Shown here: positions 17,144 to 26,220 of the stretch, piece after piece
Layout: every line of letters begins with the position of its first letter
How positions within the stretch are numbered: the stretch's first letter is position 1
Assembly (NCBI GenBank): GCA_035545735.1
Contig: DASZXS010000068.1
Location: 1 to 64,000, forward strand
Length of the DNA: 64,000 bases
Direction: 5' to 3'
Source: JAJYKC01 sp035545735
GTDB lineage: Bacteria > Acidobacteriota > Terriglobia > Bryobacterales > Bryobacteraceae
Notes under the pieces: generated by a model
What the model saw: the letters and a program-made list of their open reading frames with translations, nothing else
The model's database searches: none
What the model was told of the DNA's origin: nothing
Translations under genes and position numbers: made by a program

Positions 17144-18064
17144 ATGACTCGTAATGCTTTGCTTTACCTGTCAAAACGAGCGTGGCTCCGCCGCTGGCTG
17201 GAAACCTCGCTGCTCGCTCGCAGCCTGACATCCCGCTTCATCGCCGGCGAAACCCTGGATGACGCTCTGAGGGTGTTCCGAAACCTGGATGCGCAGAGGA
17301 TTTTCATCACGCTCGATTATCTGGGCGAGAACGTCACGACGCCCGCTGAGGCGGAGGCATGCCGGGACGCCTATCTGCGGGCATTCGATGGTCTGACATC
17401 TTGCGGAGCCCGGGGCGACCAGGCCACCGTCTCTCTGAAGCTTACGCACTTCGGCCTGGACATTTCGGAGCGCGCCTGCCGGGCGAACCTGGAGCCCGTG
17501 CTGGAGCGGGCGCGGGCGTTCGATAGCCGCGTTGAGGTCGATATGGAATCGAGCTACTACACCGACCGCACCATTGAGTTGATTTCGAAACTGCACGCGC
17601 GGGGCGCGCCCGTCCGGGCTGTGATCCAGGCCTATCTCTACCGCAGCGCCGCCGACATTACCCGCTTGTGCCGGGAAAAGGTGCCGGTGAGGCTCTGCAA
17701 GGGGGCTTACAATGAACCCGGCGGCGTGGCGTTCCCCAAAAAAACCGATGTGGACTTGAACTACGTTCGTTTGATGAAGCAATTGTTGGACGAAGGCACC
17801 TATCCCGCGATTGCCACTCACGACGAAGCCATTGTTCAGGAAACTCTCAACCACGTTCGGGCGCACGGCTATGGGCCGGAACGCTTCGAATTCCAGATGC
17901 TCTACGGAATCCGCCGCGATTTGCAGAATTCGCTGGTACAAAAAGGGTACCGGCTGCGGCTCTACGTCCCATACGGGAGGGCCTGGTACCCATACTTCAT
18001 GCGGCGGCTCGCCGAAAGGCCGGCGAACATGCTGTTTTTAGCGCGAAATCTGTTCCGCGGCTAA
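17144..18064 (+). CDS. Proline dehydrogenase (monofunctional)
   Basis: A 306-residue FAD-dependent TIM-barrel enzyme that oxidises L-proline to pyrroline-5-carboxylate and feeds electrons to the quinone pool. Recognisable segments are 'VSLKLTHFGLDI', 'VEVDMESSYYTDRT', 'VIQAYLYRS', 'VRLCKGAYNEP', 'ATHDEAIV', 'FEFQMLYGIR' and the C-terminal 'RLYVPYGRAWYPYFMRRLAERPAN'. Length matches monofunctional ProDH such as Thermus PutA-like proteins; there is no P5C dehydrogenase domain and none is adjacent. Confidence 0.93.
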   Translation: MTRNALLYLSKRAWLRRWLETSLLARSLTSRFIAGETLDDALRVFRNLDAQRIFITLDYLGENVTTPAEAEACRDAYLRAFDGLTSCGARGDQATVSLKLTHFGLDISERACRANLEPVLERARAFDSRVEVDMESSYYTDRTIELISKLHARGAPVRAVIQAYLYRSAADITRLCREKVPVRLCKGAYNEPGGVAFPKKTDVDLNYVRLMKQLLDEGTYPAIATHDEAIVQETLNHVRAHGYGPERFEFQMLYGIRRDLQNSLVQKGYRLRLYVPYGRAWYPYFMRRLAERPANMLFLARNLFRG

Positions 18065-18108
18065 AACTCCCCGGAACATTGAGAGCGGGTAAGGCGTCCA
18101 ATACAGGT

Positions 18109-18549
18109 ATGAGGTATTGGGGTTTCCTCGCGGCGAAGCTGCTTCTGGCAGCCGTCATCCTTCGCGTTGCCTGGGTCCTCATTCGGTTCACCTTGTGGAA
18201 GCCGGTAGTCCTTGGCGGGGTGCTGAGGGACCCGTTCCTTCACGACCTTCCCTATACGACGGCTATCTTGGGTTTCTGGCTGCTATCGGCGGGGCTGCTG
18301 TGGGTGGCGGTGGTGGACCAGCGCTATCGCTGCCGTACCTGCCTCCGGCGTCTGCGGATGCCGGTGACTTCCGGCTCCTGGCCGAACATGTTTTTGATCG
18401 GCCGTCCGCGCACCGAGTATATCTGTATCTACGGCCATGGAACTCTGAAGGTCCCCGATGAGCAGATTGCCGGCTCCGCCCGTCCCGCCTGGGAACGGCA
18501 CGACGATATCTGGCGGGAACTGGAAGCACTGGAGGAGAGCCACAAGTAA
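18109..18549 (+). CDS. Small membrane protein with a cysteine pair, unknown function
   Basis: About 146 residues with two membrane helices (about 5-25 and 50-75), then a cytoplasmic part with 'YRCRTCLRRLRMP' (CxxC) and a second possible metal ligand set 'YICIYGHG'. This suggests a zinc ribbon-like fold without a full set of four cysteines. I do not recognise the family. The ATG giving 'MRYWGFLAAK' is preferred over a TTG 30 bases upstream. It lies between the ProDH and PBP genes, all on the plus strand. Confidence 0.55.
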   Translation: MRYWGFLAAKLLLAAVILRVAWVLIRFTLWKPVVLGGVLRDPFLHDLPYTTAILGFWLLSAGLLWVAVVDQRYRCRTCLRRLRMPVTSGSWPNMFLIGRPRTEYICIYGHGTLKVPDEQIAGSARPAWERHDDIWRELEALEESHK

Positions 18550-18606
18550 TCTGCCGGGGCGCTTTTCTCCAGTCCCTGGAACAGGATCGTGAGAAAATGA
18601 AGCTGA

Positions 18607-21123
18607 GTGGCCGTCAAAGTTCAGGTTCCTAGAAAAGCCGGCTTATCGCGGTTTTTTTTCCATCCTTTTGGCAAATTGCTGTTGCTGACGGCCGTGCTCG
18701 CGGTGGTGGCCGGGGCTCTGTTCTTCACCTGGTACTGGGCGAAATATTCCAGGCTGGTCGCGGCCAAGCTCGGCGCCGGGCCGTTCACCAACACGGCGAT
18801 GCTGTTTGCGTCGCCGGCCACGCTCGCCGTGGGAGATGAGGCTTCCCCCGAGCAGATTGCCGCGGATCTGCGCCGCAGCGGGTACACCGAATCGCGGCGC
18901 AATTCGATGGGCTACTACACGCTCGCTCCGAACGAGATCGACATCTATCCCGGTCCCGATTCCATGTTCGACCCCGAGGGCGGCGTCATCAAGTTTTCGG
19001 ATGGCCGCATCTCGCAGATTATTTCCCTGCGTGATAACACTCAGCGCACTCAATATGAGTTGGAGCCCGAGCTTATCTCCAACCTTTTCGATAAGAATCG
19101 CGAGAAGCGGCGGCTGGTTCGTTTCTCGGAGATTCCTCCACTGCTGATCCATGCGGTGGTGTCCGCCGAAGATAAGCGCTTCTTCCAGCATTCGGGGTTC
19201 GATCCGTTCCGGATCATCAAGGCGGCTTTTGTGGATTTGCGATCCATGCGCCACAAGGAAGGTGCGTCTACTTTGAGCCAGCAGCTCGCGCGAGGCTTCT
19301 GGCTCAATCGCGAGAAAACCTGGGGCCGCAAGCTGGCCGAGATGATCATCACCATGCAGCTCGAACAGCGCCTCACCAAGGAACAGATTTTCGAGTATTA
19401 CGCCAATCAGGTGGACCTCGGCCGGCGGGGGACTTTTGGAATACGGGGGTTTGGAGAGGCCGCGCAGGCCTATTTCGGCGAGGACCTGAGCCGGTTAACG
19501 CTCCCGGAGGCGGCCACGCTGGCCGGGCTCATCCAGCGCCCCAGTTATACGAATCCCTATCGCTGGCCGAAACGCGCGGAGCAGCGCCGCAACGTCGTGC
19601 TGATGCTGATGCGCGAGAACGGCTACATTAGCGAAAAGCAGTATCGGGACGCCGTCGCCACGCCGCTGGTCCTCGCCAAGCCCGGCATGGAATCCACGGA
19701 AGCGCCTTACTTTGTCGATGCCGTGAACGATGCCCTGCTCGACCAATTTCAGGATCGCGACTTTCAGACGAACGCCTACCGCGTCTATACGACGCTCGAT
19801 CTGGACCTGCAGCGCGACGCGGCCGAGGCAGTGCGTTCGGGGATGGAGGAGATCAATAAAACCATCGCTTTGCGGCGAAAGAAGGATCCCAGCTATCCGG
19901 AGCCGCAATGCACTTTGATCGCGCTTGATCCCCACACCGGCGAAATCAAGGCGTTTATCGGCGGCCGCAACTATAGCGAGAGCCAGTTAGACCGCTTGAT
20001 GTCCAAGCGCCAGCCCGGTTCCGTATTCAAGCCATTCGTTTATGCCGCCGCGCTCAACACCGCTCTGGCCGGAGGTTCGAACGCCATCACGCCCGTCTCC
20101 ATGCTCAACGACGAGCCCACCACCTTTTGGTTCGACGGCAAGTCCTACGAGCCGAATGACTTTGAAAAGACGTACCGCGGTCCGGTGTCCCTGCGCACAG
20201 CCCTCGCGCACTCCTTGAACATCCCGGCGGTGGAGCTCGCCGAGAAGGTCGGTTATGGCAACGTCGTGGACCTTGCCCGCGCCGCCGGTATGAATCTCAA
20301 CATCCGCCCGACCCCGTCGGTGGCGCTGGGTTCTTACGACGTTACCCCCATCGAGGTCGCGGGCGCCTACACCATCTTTGCGAATCACGGCCTCTACGAA
20401 AAGCCTCATTTTCTCACCAGTATCCGGGACGATCGTGGATCGGAAATCTTTCACGAAAAGGAGGAGCCGCGGCAGGTCCTCGATCCGAGGGTCGCCTTCA
20501 TGATGGAAAGCCTTCTCGAAGAAGTATTGCGGACCGGCACCGGCGCGGGCGTTCGGACGCGAGGCTTTATGCTGCCGGCCGCCGGGAAAACCGGCACTTC
20601 GCGCGACGGGTGGTTCGCCGGCTTTACCTCAAAGCTGCTCTGCGTGGTGTGGGTCGGCTTCGACGACCATCGCGAGCTCAATATGGAAGGCGCGCGATCG
20701 GCTCTCCCGATTTGGACAGCCTTCATGAAACGCGCGCACCAGCGCCGGGCTTACCGCAACGTCAGCGACTTCACCCCGCCCGCGGGTATTGTCAGCGTGG
20801 AAATCGATCCCGATTCGGGGCAGTTGGCGACATCGGGGTGCCCGAATCCGCGCCCGGAATATTTTATCGATGGCACGCAACCGGTGGAACTGTGCCGCTT
20901 GCACGGTGGCGGCGTCATGCGGGTCGCCGGATGGGACACGCCATCGCCGGAGCCTGCGAATTCCGCCGGTTCCGCGCCCGCGGCGGTGCAGCGTGGAAGC
21001 GCGGCGGCGCCACGGCAACACGCTTCGGTGGACATTCCCGTTTCGCCCGCTCCCCAGCCGGCACGTCCGGAGGCCGAGAAAAAGAAGGGATTTTTCGGAC
21101 GGCTGAAGGATATCTTTAAATAA
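18607..21123 (+). CDS. Class A penicillin-binding protein (bifunctional transglycosylase/transpeptidase)
   Basis: An 838-residue enzyme of peptidoglycan synthesis. There is one N-terminal membrane helix (about 20-44), then a UB2H-like region (60-150) as in PBP1b. The GT51 transglycosylase follows with catalytic Glu188 in 'SAEDKRFFQHSGFD' and 'GASTLSQQLAR'. The transpeptidase has the nucleophile Ser472 in 'SVFK', 'SLN' at 536-538 and KTG at 661-663. The C-terminus ends in a Pro/Ala-rich tail and a basic 'KKKGFFGRLKDIFK' that may touch the membrane. The start is GTG; an ATG ten bases upstream is in another frame. Confidence 0.93.
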   Translation: MAVKVQVPRKAGLSRFFFHPFGKLLLLTAVLAVVAGALFFTWYWAKYSRLVAAKLGAGPFTNTAMLFASPATLAVGDEASPEQIAADLRRSGYTESRRNSMGYYTLAPNEIDIYPGPDSMFDPEGGVIKFSDGRISQIISLRDNTQRTQYELEPELISNLFDKNREKRRLVRFSEIPPLLIHAVVSAEDKRFFQHSGFDPFRIIKAAFVDLRSMRHKEGASTLSQQLARGFWLNREKTWGRKLAEMIITMQLEQRLTKEQIFEYYANQVDLGRRGTFGIRGFGEAAQAYFGEDLSRLTLPEAATLAGLIQRPSYTNPYRWPKRAEQRRNVVLMLMRENGYISEKQYRDAVATPLVLAKPGMESTEAPYFVDAVNDALLDQFQDRDFQTNAYRVYTTLDLDLQRDAAEAVRSGMEEINKTIALRRKKDPSYPEPQCTLIALDPHTGEIKAFIGGRNYSESQLDRLMSKRQPGSVFKPFVYAAALNTALAGGSNAITPVSMLNDEPTTFWFDGKSYEPNDFEKTYRGPVSLRTALAHSLNIPAVELAEKVGYGNVVDLARAAGMNLNIRPTPSVALGSYDVTPIEVAGAYTIFANHGLYEKPHFLTSIRDDRGSEIFHEKEEPRQVLDPRVAFMMESLLEEVLRTGTGAGVRTRGFMLPAAGKTGTSRDGWFAGFTSKLLCVVWVGFDDHRELNMEGARSALPIWTAFMKRAHQRRAYRNVSDFTPPAGIVSVEIDPDSGQLATSGCPNPRPEYFIDGTQPVELCRLHGGGVMRVAGWDTPSPEPANSAGSAPAAVQRGSAAAPRQHASVDIPVSPAPQPARPEAEKKKGFFGRLKDIFK

Positions 21124-21134
21124 GCCGCGTCTCC

Positions 21135-21959
21135 TCAGTGCGTCATCGCGTAAATGATATAGTTCACGCCGATTCGTATACCCAGGGCGGAAAAGCGTTC
21201 CGGATAGCGCGGCGAATCAGCCCATTCCCAGGAGTCGCCGATGTCCGAGTTGAAGGAAGCGGCCACCATGACGCGTCCTTTGTCGTCGTAAATCGCCTTC
21301 CAGTGCGCGACGATGCCGTCCTTCTTGTAGCCGGTTCGCAAATGCTCGAAGCCAGTGATCCGGTAGCGGTCGTCCAGATCGTAAACCGTATGAAAGATCG
21401 CATCTTTGTTGTCGATCTCAACCAGCTTCCGATCGGGGAAGACGCGATTCATGCTTTCCTCGAAAACGGAATATTCTTCCGTTCCATGGAAATCGTCGGC
21501 CATGAAGAAACCGCCTCGCAGGAGGTAATCCCGCAGTTTCTTGGCCTGGCCATCCGTGATTCCCCATTCTCCGACCTGAACCGCGTAAATCCACGGCCAG
21601 TTATAGATCTCGTCTCCGTCCTCCGGATTCACCGGCTGTTCAACGGAGCGGACATGAATGCGCGTCAGCCGCCGCACGGCCGCGGAAAAGTGCCGGTCCG
21701 CCCGCGGGTAATCCTGTGTCCAGAGTGTGAGCCCTTGTCTCCAGTCGCCGTCGAAGCGGCCGCGGTAGCCGTCGTTCCAACCTCCGGGGAACATCAGGCG
21801 CGCGAAGGCCCACTCCGTTTTTTCGTTCCAATCGGGCGGCGGTTCCATGCCGTCATACTCGACCCCCCGATATTCGCGGAATGGGCGCTGAAAAGCCCAG
21901 AGGCTGCCCAGGCAGGCAGCCAGGCAGGCACAACGCTGCAATAGCTTCGGGATGGCCAT
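21135..21959 (-). CDS. Exported DUF4159-domain protein
   Basis: A 274-residue protein with a signal peptide (residues 1-23). The rest forms the DUF4159 domain, with 'YNWPWIYAVQVGEW', 'LRDYLLRGGFFMADDFHG' and 'VFPDRKLVEIDNKDAIFHTVYD'. DUF4159 resembles a class I glutamine-amidotransferase/ThuA-like fold, but no catalytic role is established. A longer in-frame reading to 22697 runs antisense through the PIG-L gene and is rejected. It is convergent with the PBP gene, 11 bases apart. Confidence 0.82.
   Translation of the reverse strand: MAIPKLLQRCACLAACLGSLWAFQRPFREYRGVEYDGMEPPPDWNEKTEWAFARLMFPGGWNDGYRGRFDGDWRQGLTLWTQDYPRADRHFSAAVRRLTRIHVRSVEQPVNPEDGDEIYNWPWIYAVQVGEWGITDGQAKKLRDYLLRGGFFMADDFHGTEEYSVFEESMNRVFPDRKLVEIDNKDAIFHTVYDLDDRYRITGFEHLRTGYKKDGIVAHWKAIYDDKGRVMVAASFNSDIGDSWEWADSPRYPERFSALGIRIGVNYIIYAMTH
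21908..21930. repeat. Two-copy 11-base direct repeat in the DUF4159 signal peptide
   Basis: CCAGGCAGGCA occurs at 21908-21918 and 21920-21930, separated by one base. It lies in the codons of the hydrophobic core of the signal peptide. Such a repeat can slip; a 12-base change would keep the frame. Confidence 0.6.
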
Positions 21960-22046
21960 ACTTGCCAGCTTGCTTTGAGCATACCTCCGTCTCGCCGGCC
22001 GCCTGATAGACTGAGCGGGAAAACCATTCTCTGCATTTTCATTTCT

Positions 22047-22796
22047 ATGAAACCCTCGGTTGGAAATCTCACTCGCCGGGAGAGCTGGCTGGCGCTGGGC
22101 GCTCCGCTCGCCGCCGTCCAGGCCGGCGCCGCGCCTGCCTCTTCTCGAAAACTGAACGTGCTCTGCGTGGGCGGGCATCCCGACGATCCCGAAACGGGAT
22201 GCGGCGCTACGCTTGCGCGCTACGCGGAGAGCGGGCACAACGTAACCATCATCTACCTGACCAGCGGGGAGGCCGGCATCCAGGGGAAATCTCACGGCGA
22301 AGCCGCACGCATTCGCACCGCCGAAGCCAGGGCCGCGTGCAAGATCCTCGGCGCCAAACCCGTGTTCGCCGGACAAATCGACGGCGCGAGTGAGATCAAC
22401 AATGCGCGCTATGCGGAGATGGACCGGCTGATCGCGGAACACCGTCCCGACATCGCTTTTACCCACTGGCCGGTGGACACCCATCGCGATCACTGCGCCG
22501 CCTCGCTGCTCACATTCCAATCCTGGCTTCGCGGCGGCAGAAAATACGCGCTCGCATATTTCGAAGTGATGAGCGGCGCGCAGACCCAGCAGTTCCATCC
22601 GAACTTCTACATGGATGTCACGGCGACCTGGGGCAAAAAGAAGGAGGCGTGTTTCGCCCACGCAAGCCAGGGTCCGGAAGAATTTTATCCCTATCACGAA
22701 GAAATGGAACGCTTTCGCGGCCTGGAGTACCGCGTGAAGCGCGCCGAAGCCTTCATCGTGAATTCCCAGGGACCTCTACCCCCGCTTCCCGGATAA
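22047..22796 (+). CDS. PIG-L/LmbE-family deacetylase, possibly exported
   Basis: A 249-residue zinc-dependent deacetylase. The metal motif is 'GGHPDDPETGCG' (HPDD) near residue 45, and the third histidine is in 'DTHRDHCAA'. 'YLTSGEAGIQGKSHGEAARIRTAEA' is the family segment after the first strand. Members remove acetyl groups from GlcNAc-linked substrates (GlcNAc-PI, bacillithiol or mycothiol precursors, antibiotics). The N-terminal 'TRRESWLALGAPLAAVQAGAAPA' looks like a Tat-type signal peptide, suggesting export and an envelope or extracellular amino-sugar substrate. It is divergent from DUF4159 (87 bases). Confidence 0.85.
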   Translation: MKPSVGNLTRRESWLALGAPLAAVQAGAAPASSRKLNVLCVGGHPDDPETGCGATLARYAESGHNVTIIYLTSGEAGIQGKSHGEAARIRTAEARAACKILGAKPVFAGQIDGASEINNARYAEMDRLIAEHRPDIAFTHWPVDTHRDHCAASLLTFQSWLRGGRKYALAYFEVMSGAQTQQFHPNFYMDVTATWGKKKEACFAHASQGPEEFYPYHEEMERFRGLEYRVKRAEAFIVNSQGPLPPLPG

Positions 22797-22945
22797 ACCC
22801 GGGTTTCGCATCCGTACCCCCTGCCGCGGCATCTGTCGAGTGGGGGAGATCCCTGTCTCCCCTGCGCTCTCGCTCTACTCTCGTGTCCCGTGGCTCCCGG
22901 TCCCGAGCCTTACCCTTCAACGAAAGGAAATAATTCCCTTTATTT

Positions 22946-23773
22946 ATGCCGTCCAAAATTTTCACCGCTACCGGGCACTACCTTCTTGCGAGTGATTTCG
23001 ATCAGACTCTCAGCTTTAACGACTCGGGTTTGATCCTCAGCGAAATGCTTGGCATCCAAAATTTCGAACAGCGCGCAGCCGGCCTATCAAAAATTCATCT
23101 GGTGCAGTCGGGCGGTGAACTCGCCTACCTGCTGCTTCACGACCCGGAATTCCGGCGTGTCCGGCGCGAGCACTTGCACGAGGTTGGCAAACGCGTTCGC
23201 TTAAAAGCCAATATCCATCTACTGTCCCGGCTGCTGCGCCAGGTTGACGACTGCTCGTTCGACTTTCACGTAATCTCGGCCGCTCCCGAGGAAGTCATTC
23301 AGTCCGCTCTCGAAGGGATTGTCTCTCCGGAGCACATTCACGGAGCGCGCTTCCGCTATGACGGTTCGACCGGAGAAATCGAATCCATCGAACGCGTGCC
23401 GGCCGGGTTTGGAAAGGTCGCCGTGCTGGCGGATCTTGAATCGAAGCTGCAAATCAGCCACGGCCATGTGGTCTACGTCGGCGATGGCAACTCCGATATT
23501 CACGTCATGCTTCATGTGAATCGCCGGGACGGGTTGACCATTGCGGTTTCGGAAACCAGGCACATCACCCAGATTGCAAAACGGACTATCCTCGGCGACG
23601 ATGCTTTGAGCGTTGTCGTTCCGGTGCTGGAGGAGATTCTCGGCTGGGATGCGGGGCGTGTCCGCGCCTATTTCGAATCCCATGGCTTTCTTCTTCACGA
23701 ATGGAGCAAGGTGCGCACCGATTGGATCACCGTGACCGGACTCTCTCCGCGCCCGGCCCAGCCGCTCGAATAA
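22946..23773 (+). CDS. HAD-superfamily phosphatase (SerB/MtnX-like)
   Basis: A 275-residue HAD enzyme. Motif I is 'ASDFDQTLSF' with the nucleophile Asp and the general acid two residues on. Motif II is 'VISAAPEE', and motif III/IV is 'YVGDGNSDIHVM'. The order and cap resemble phosphoserine phosphatase-type (C1 cap) members. The substrate is unknown. A 149-base gap to the PIG-L gene precedes it, with GGAAA sequences but no strong promoter that I can identify. Confidence 0.78.
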   Translation: MPSKIFTATGHYLLASDFDQTLSFNDSGLILSEMLGIQNFEQRAAGLSKIHLVQSGGELAYLLLHDPEFRRVRREHLHEVGKRVRLKANIHLLSRLLRQVDDCSFDFHVISAAPEEVIQSALEGIVSPEHIHGARFRYDGSTGEIESIERVPAGFGKVAVLADLESKLQISHGHVVYVGDGNSDIHVMLHVNRRDGLTIAVSETRHITQIAKRTILGDDALSVVVPVLEEILGWDAGRVRAYFESHGFLLHEWSKVRTDWITVTGLSPRPAQPLE

Positions 23774-23779
23774 AGGGGC

Positions 23780-25201
23780 CTAAACCGTCGCGCCTGCGGC
23801 CTGGCGGATTTCCATGCATCCGCGTCCGGTGGGCAGCATTTTTCCCGGGTTCAACCGGCAGTGGGGGTCGAACAGCTTCTTGAACCGCGCGATCCAATCG
23901 AGCGTGTCCGCGGGGAACTGTTCGCCGATGAGTTCCATCTTCTCCATTCCCACTCCGTGCTCTCCGGTAATCGAGCCGCCGCGCGAAATGCAGAAGCGGA
24001 GAATGGCGTCGCCCGCCTGTTTGGCGCGCTCGAGTTCTTCCGGTTTTCTCGAATCGAAGAGTATGATCGGATGCATGTTGCCGTCGCCGGCGTGAAAGAT
24101 GTTGCTGATGGTCAAGCCAAACTGGCGCGATACTTCGTGGATGTAGCGCAGAGTGGGCGCAATCTCGGTGCGCGGCACGACGCCATCCTGGACGTAGTAA
24201 GACGGGCTGACGCGCCCTACGGCGCCGAAGGCGTTCTTCCTGCCCTTCCATAACAACTCGCGCTCCTGCTCGTTCCGCGCGACGCGAAACTCCCGCGCGC
24301 GCTGGAGCAGGCAGGATTCCCGGACCTGTTCCGCTTGCTCTTCGACCGCCTCCTTCAACCCTTCGAGCTCGATCAGCAGAACGGCTGAGGCATCCATCGG
24401 ATACCCGGCGTGCGTGGCTTCCTCCACCATCCGCAGCATAACGCCGTCGAGCATTTCCACGGCCGCGGGGGTGATGGCGCGCGCCGTAATTTCGGCGACG
24501 GTAGCGGCGCAGTCGTCCGCGGAATCGTAGATGGCGAGGATGGTCTTCACCGTCTCGGGCTGGCGCATCAGCCGAACGGTCACCCGGGTATTCAGCGCCA
24601 TGGTGCCTTCCGAGCCCGTGAACAAACCGGTGAGATCGTAGCCGGGAAGGTCCTGCATCTTTCCGCCGGTCTCCACGATGGAGCCGTCCGGAAGGACCAG
24701 TTCGAGACCGAGAACGTGATTGGTGGTGACGCCATAAGCGAGCGTATGGGGACCGCCGGCATTCTCCGATACGTTTCCGCCGATCGTGCAAGCCCGCTGG
24801 CTGGATGGATCCGGAGCGTAGAAGTAGCCCTCGCTCCGGGCCGCGAGGGAGATATCCAGGTTTACAACTCCGGGCTCGAGCACCGCCCGCTCATTCGGAA
24901 AGTCCAACTCGACGATGCCGCGCATACGCGCGAATGAGATCACCATGCCGCCTGCGCGCGGGATGGCTCCGCCGCTGAGACCGGTTCCTGCTCCCCGGCC
25001 GGTTATGGGAATCCCGTGCGCAATCGCCAATCGGGCCAGGGCGGCGGTTTCGGAGGCGTTTCGCGGGAATACCACCACGTCGGGCCGCGCTTTATCGACG
25101 CCCCCGTCGTATTCGTAAAGCACGAGATCCTCGTCGCGGAAGAGGCATCCGCGCGGCCCGGTCAAGCCGATGATCTTTTCCAGTACCGCAGCGGGGAGCA
25201 T
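23780..25201 (-). CDS. glcD: FAD-linked glycolate/D-lactate dehydrogenase, GlcD type
   Basis: A 473-residue FAD-binding PCMH/GlcD protein. The FAD pyrophosphate loop is 'GRGAGTGLSGGAIP', followed by 'DPSSQRACTIGGNVSENAGG'. The C-terminal oxidase domain has 'NIFHAGDGNMHP' and 'RGGSITGEHGVGMEK'. It oxidises glycolate, D-lactate or a related 2-hydroxy acid. The start ATG shares one base with the stop of the thioredoxin-like gene (TGATG), which fixes the start and suggests coupling. No glcE or glcF partner lies nearby, so electron transfer must use another partner or a fused system. Confidence 0.87.
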   Translation of the reverse strand: MLPAAVLEKIIGLTGPRGCLFRDEDLVLYEYDGGVDKARPDVVVFPRNASETAALARLAIAHGIPITGRGAGTGLSGGAIPRAGGMVISFARMRGIVELDFPNERAVLEPGVVNLDISLAARSEGYFYAPDPSSQRACTIGGNVSENAGGPHTLAYGVTTNHVLGLELVLPDGSIVETGGKMQDLPGYDLTGLFTGSEGTMALNTRVTVRLMRQPETVKTILAIYDSADDCAATVAEITARAITPAAVEMLDGVMLRMVEEATHAGYPMDASAVLLIELEGLKEAVEEQAEQVRESCLLQRAREFRVARNEQERELLWKGRKNAFGAVGRVSPSYYVQDGVVPRTEIAPTLRYIHEVSRQFGLTISNIFHAGDGNMHPIILFDSRKPEELERAKQAGDAILRFCISRGGSITGEHGVGMEKMELIGEQFPADTLDWIARFKKLFDPHCRLNPGKMLPTGRGCMEIRQAAGATV

Positions 25202-25716
25202 CAGAGCGAGGTCACGAAACGGATCATTTCCGGATCGGTCCAATCGTAGTTGGAGATGATTTTCCGGACCACTTTCCCGTTCCTGTCGATGATATAGCTT
25301 TCGGGGATTTTGTACGTGCCGTAGCTCGCTGAGATATTTTCGTCTGGATCGCGGTAGGTCTGGAACCGAAGATGGAACCGATTGCGAAACTGCTCGTAGA
25401 GCTTAGGGTTCTTGTCGATACTTACCCCGAGCACCACGACGCCGGCGCTCGCGGTCTCCTGGGAGAGACGGTTTAGCGACGGAATTTCCTCGACACACGG
25501 CGGGCACCAGCTTGCCCAGAAATTCAGCACCAGAACTTTGCCACCAAAGTCCTTCACGGAAATCTGTTTACCTTGATCCGTAGTGATCTTGAAGTTGGGG
25601 GCGGAGTCTCCGGCTACTACAATGTGTTCACGCGTGCTCGAAACGATAACCCAGCCAAGGGTCGCCACCAGTACAATCAGACACGCCTTCAGGACCAAGT
25701 CGACTTTGCTTTTCAT
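25201..25716 (-). CDS. TlpA-family thioredoxin-like protein, membrane-anchored
   Basis: A 171-residue protein with an N-terminal signal anchor (about 8-27) and a TlpA/ResA-like thioredoxin domain. The active site is WCPPC with Cys71 and Cys74, preceded by 'VLVLNFWAS'. The usual cis-Pro is in 'YKIPESYIID'. Such proteins reduce disulfides outside the cytoplasmic membrane, often in cytochrome c maturation. Here the neighbour is glcD, coupled by a one-base stop-start overlap, and no ccm gene is in view. Confidence 0.88.
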   Translation of the reverse strand: MKSKVDLVLKACLIVLVATLGWVIVSSTREHIVVAGDSAPNFKITTDQGKQISVKDFGGKVLVLNFWASWCPPCVEEIPSLNRLSQETASAGVVVLGVSIDKNPKLYEQFRNRFHLRFQTYRDPDENISASYGTYKIPESYIIDRNGKVVRKIISNYDWTDPEMIRFVTSL

Positions 25717-25797
25717 GGGCTTGCGGATTCATTCTAATTATAAGGCGGAAAACCCGTATCGTCTTGTCCGCCGGAGGCATCTTTACAGTGGGGATAT

Positions 25798-26220
25798 ATG
25801 TTGATCACGCGCCGCGTTGAGTTTTCTGCGTCCCATGTGTGTTCGCTCCCGGATCTGAGCGCGGACGAGAACCGGCGCCTTTACGGCCTGGCGGCCAATC
25901 CGCACGGGCACGGGCACAACTATGTTCTCGAAGTGACCCTGGAGGGCGAACCTGACGCCAGAACAGGCATGGTATTCGACCTGAAGGATTTAAAGGACCT
26001 GTTGAATCGCGAAGTGGTGGAGCCCATGGACCATCGTTTTCTAAACCACGAGGTTCCGCCATTCGACACGGTGGTCCCGACCGCGGAAAACCTGGCGGTC
26101 GAGATCTGGCGGCGCATCGAGCCGCATTTCGAAAACGGGCCGCGTCTTCACAACGTTCGCCTGTATGAGACGGAGGATCTTTTTGTCGATTACCGGGGAG
26201 GCGGTCCATGGTCAGATTGA
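25798..26220 (+). CDS. 6-pyruvoyl-tetrahydropterin synthase/QueD paralogue 1, lacking the usual catalytic cysteine
   Basis: A 140-residue PTPS-fold protein. Zinc ligands are His13 in 'SASH', and His38 and His40 in 'HGHGHNY'. The Asp-His pair is in 'PMDHRFLNHE', and the substrate-anchoring Glu in 'LYETEDLF'. The catalytic Cys expected in 'GKCNNP' is replaced by Ala32 in 'GLAANP'; another Cys15 sits next to the first zinc histidine. The enzyme may catalyse a different step (as PTPS-III and other Cys-less forms do) or act with the paralogue downstream, which keeps the Cys. The two genes overlap by 13 bases and are followed by folE. Confidence 0.85.
   Translation: MLITRRVEFSASHVCSLPDLSADENRRLYGLAANPHGHGHNYVLEVTLEGEPDARTGMVFDLKDLKDLLNREVVEPMDHRFLNHEVPPFDTVVPTAENLAVEIWRRIEPHFENGPRLHNVRLYETEDLFVDYRGGGPWSD

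Noticed and set aside
21960..22697. Upstream extension of the DUF4159 gene
   Set aside because: It would run antisense through the PIG-L gene; the signal peptide begins at 21959.
22797..22945. Possible hairpin AAAGG...CCTTT before the HAD gene
   Set aside because: Short and interrupted; does not resemble a terminator or riboswitch.
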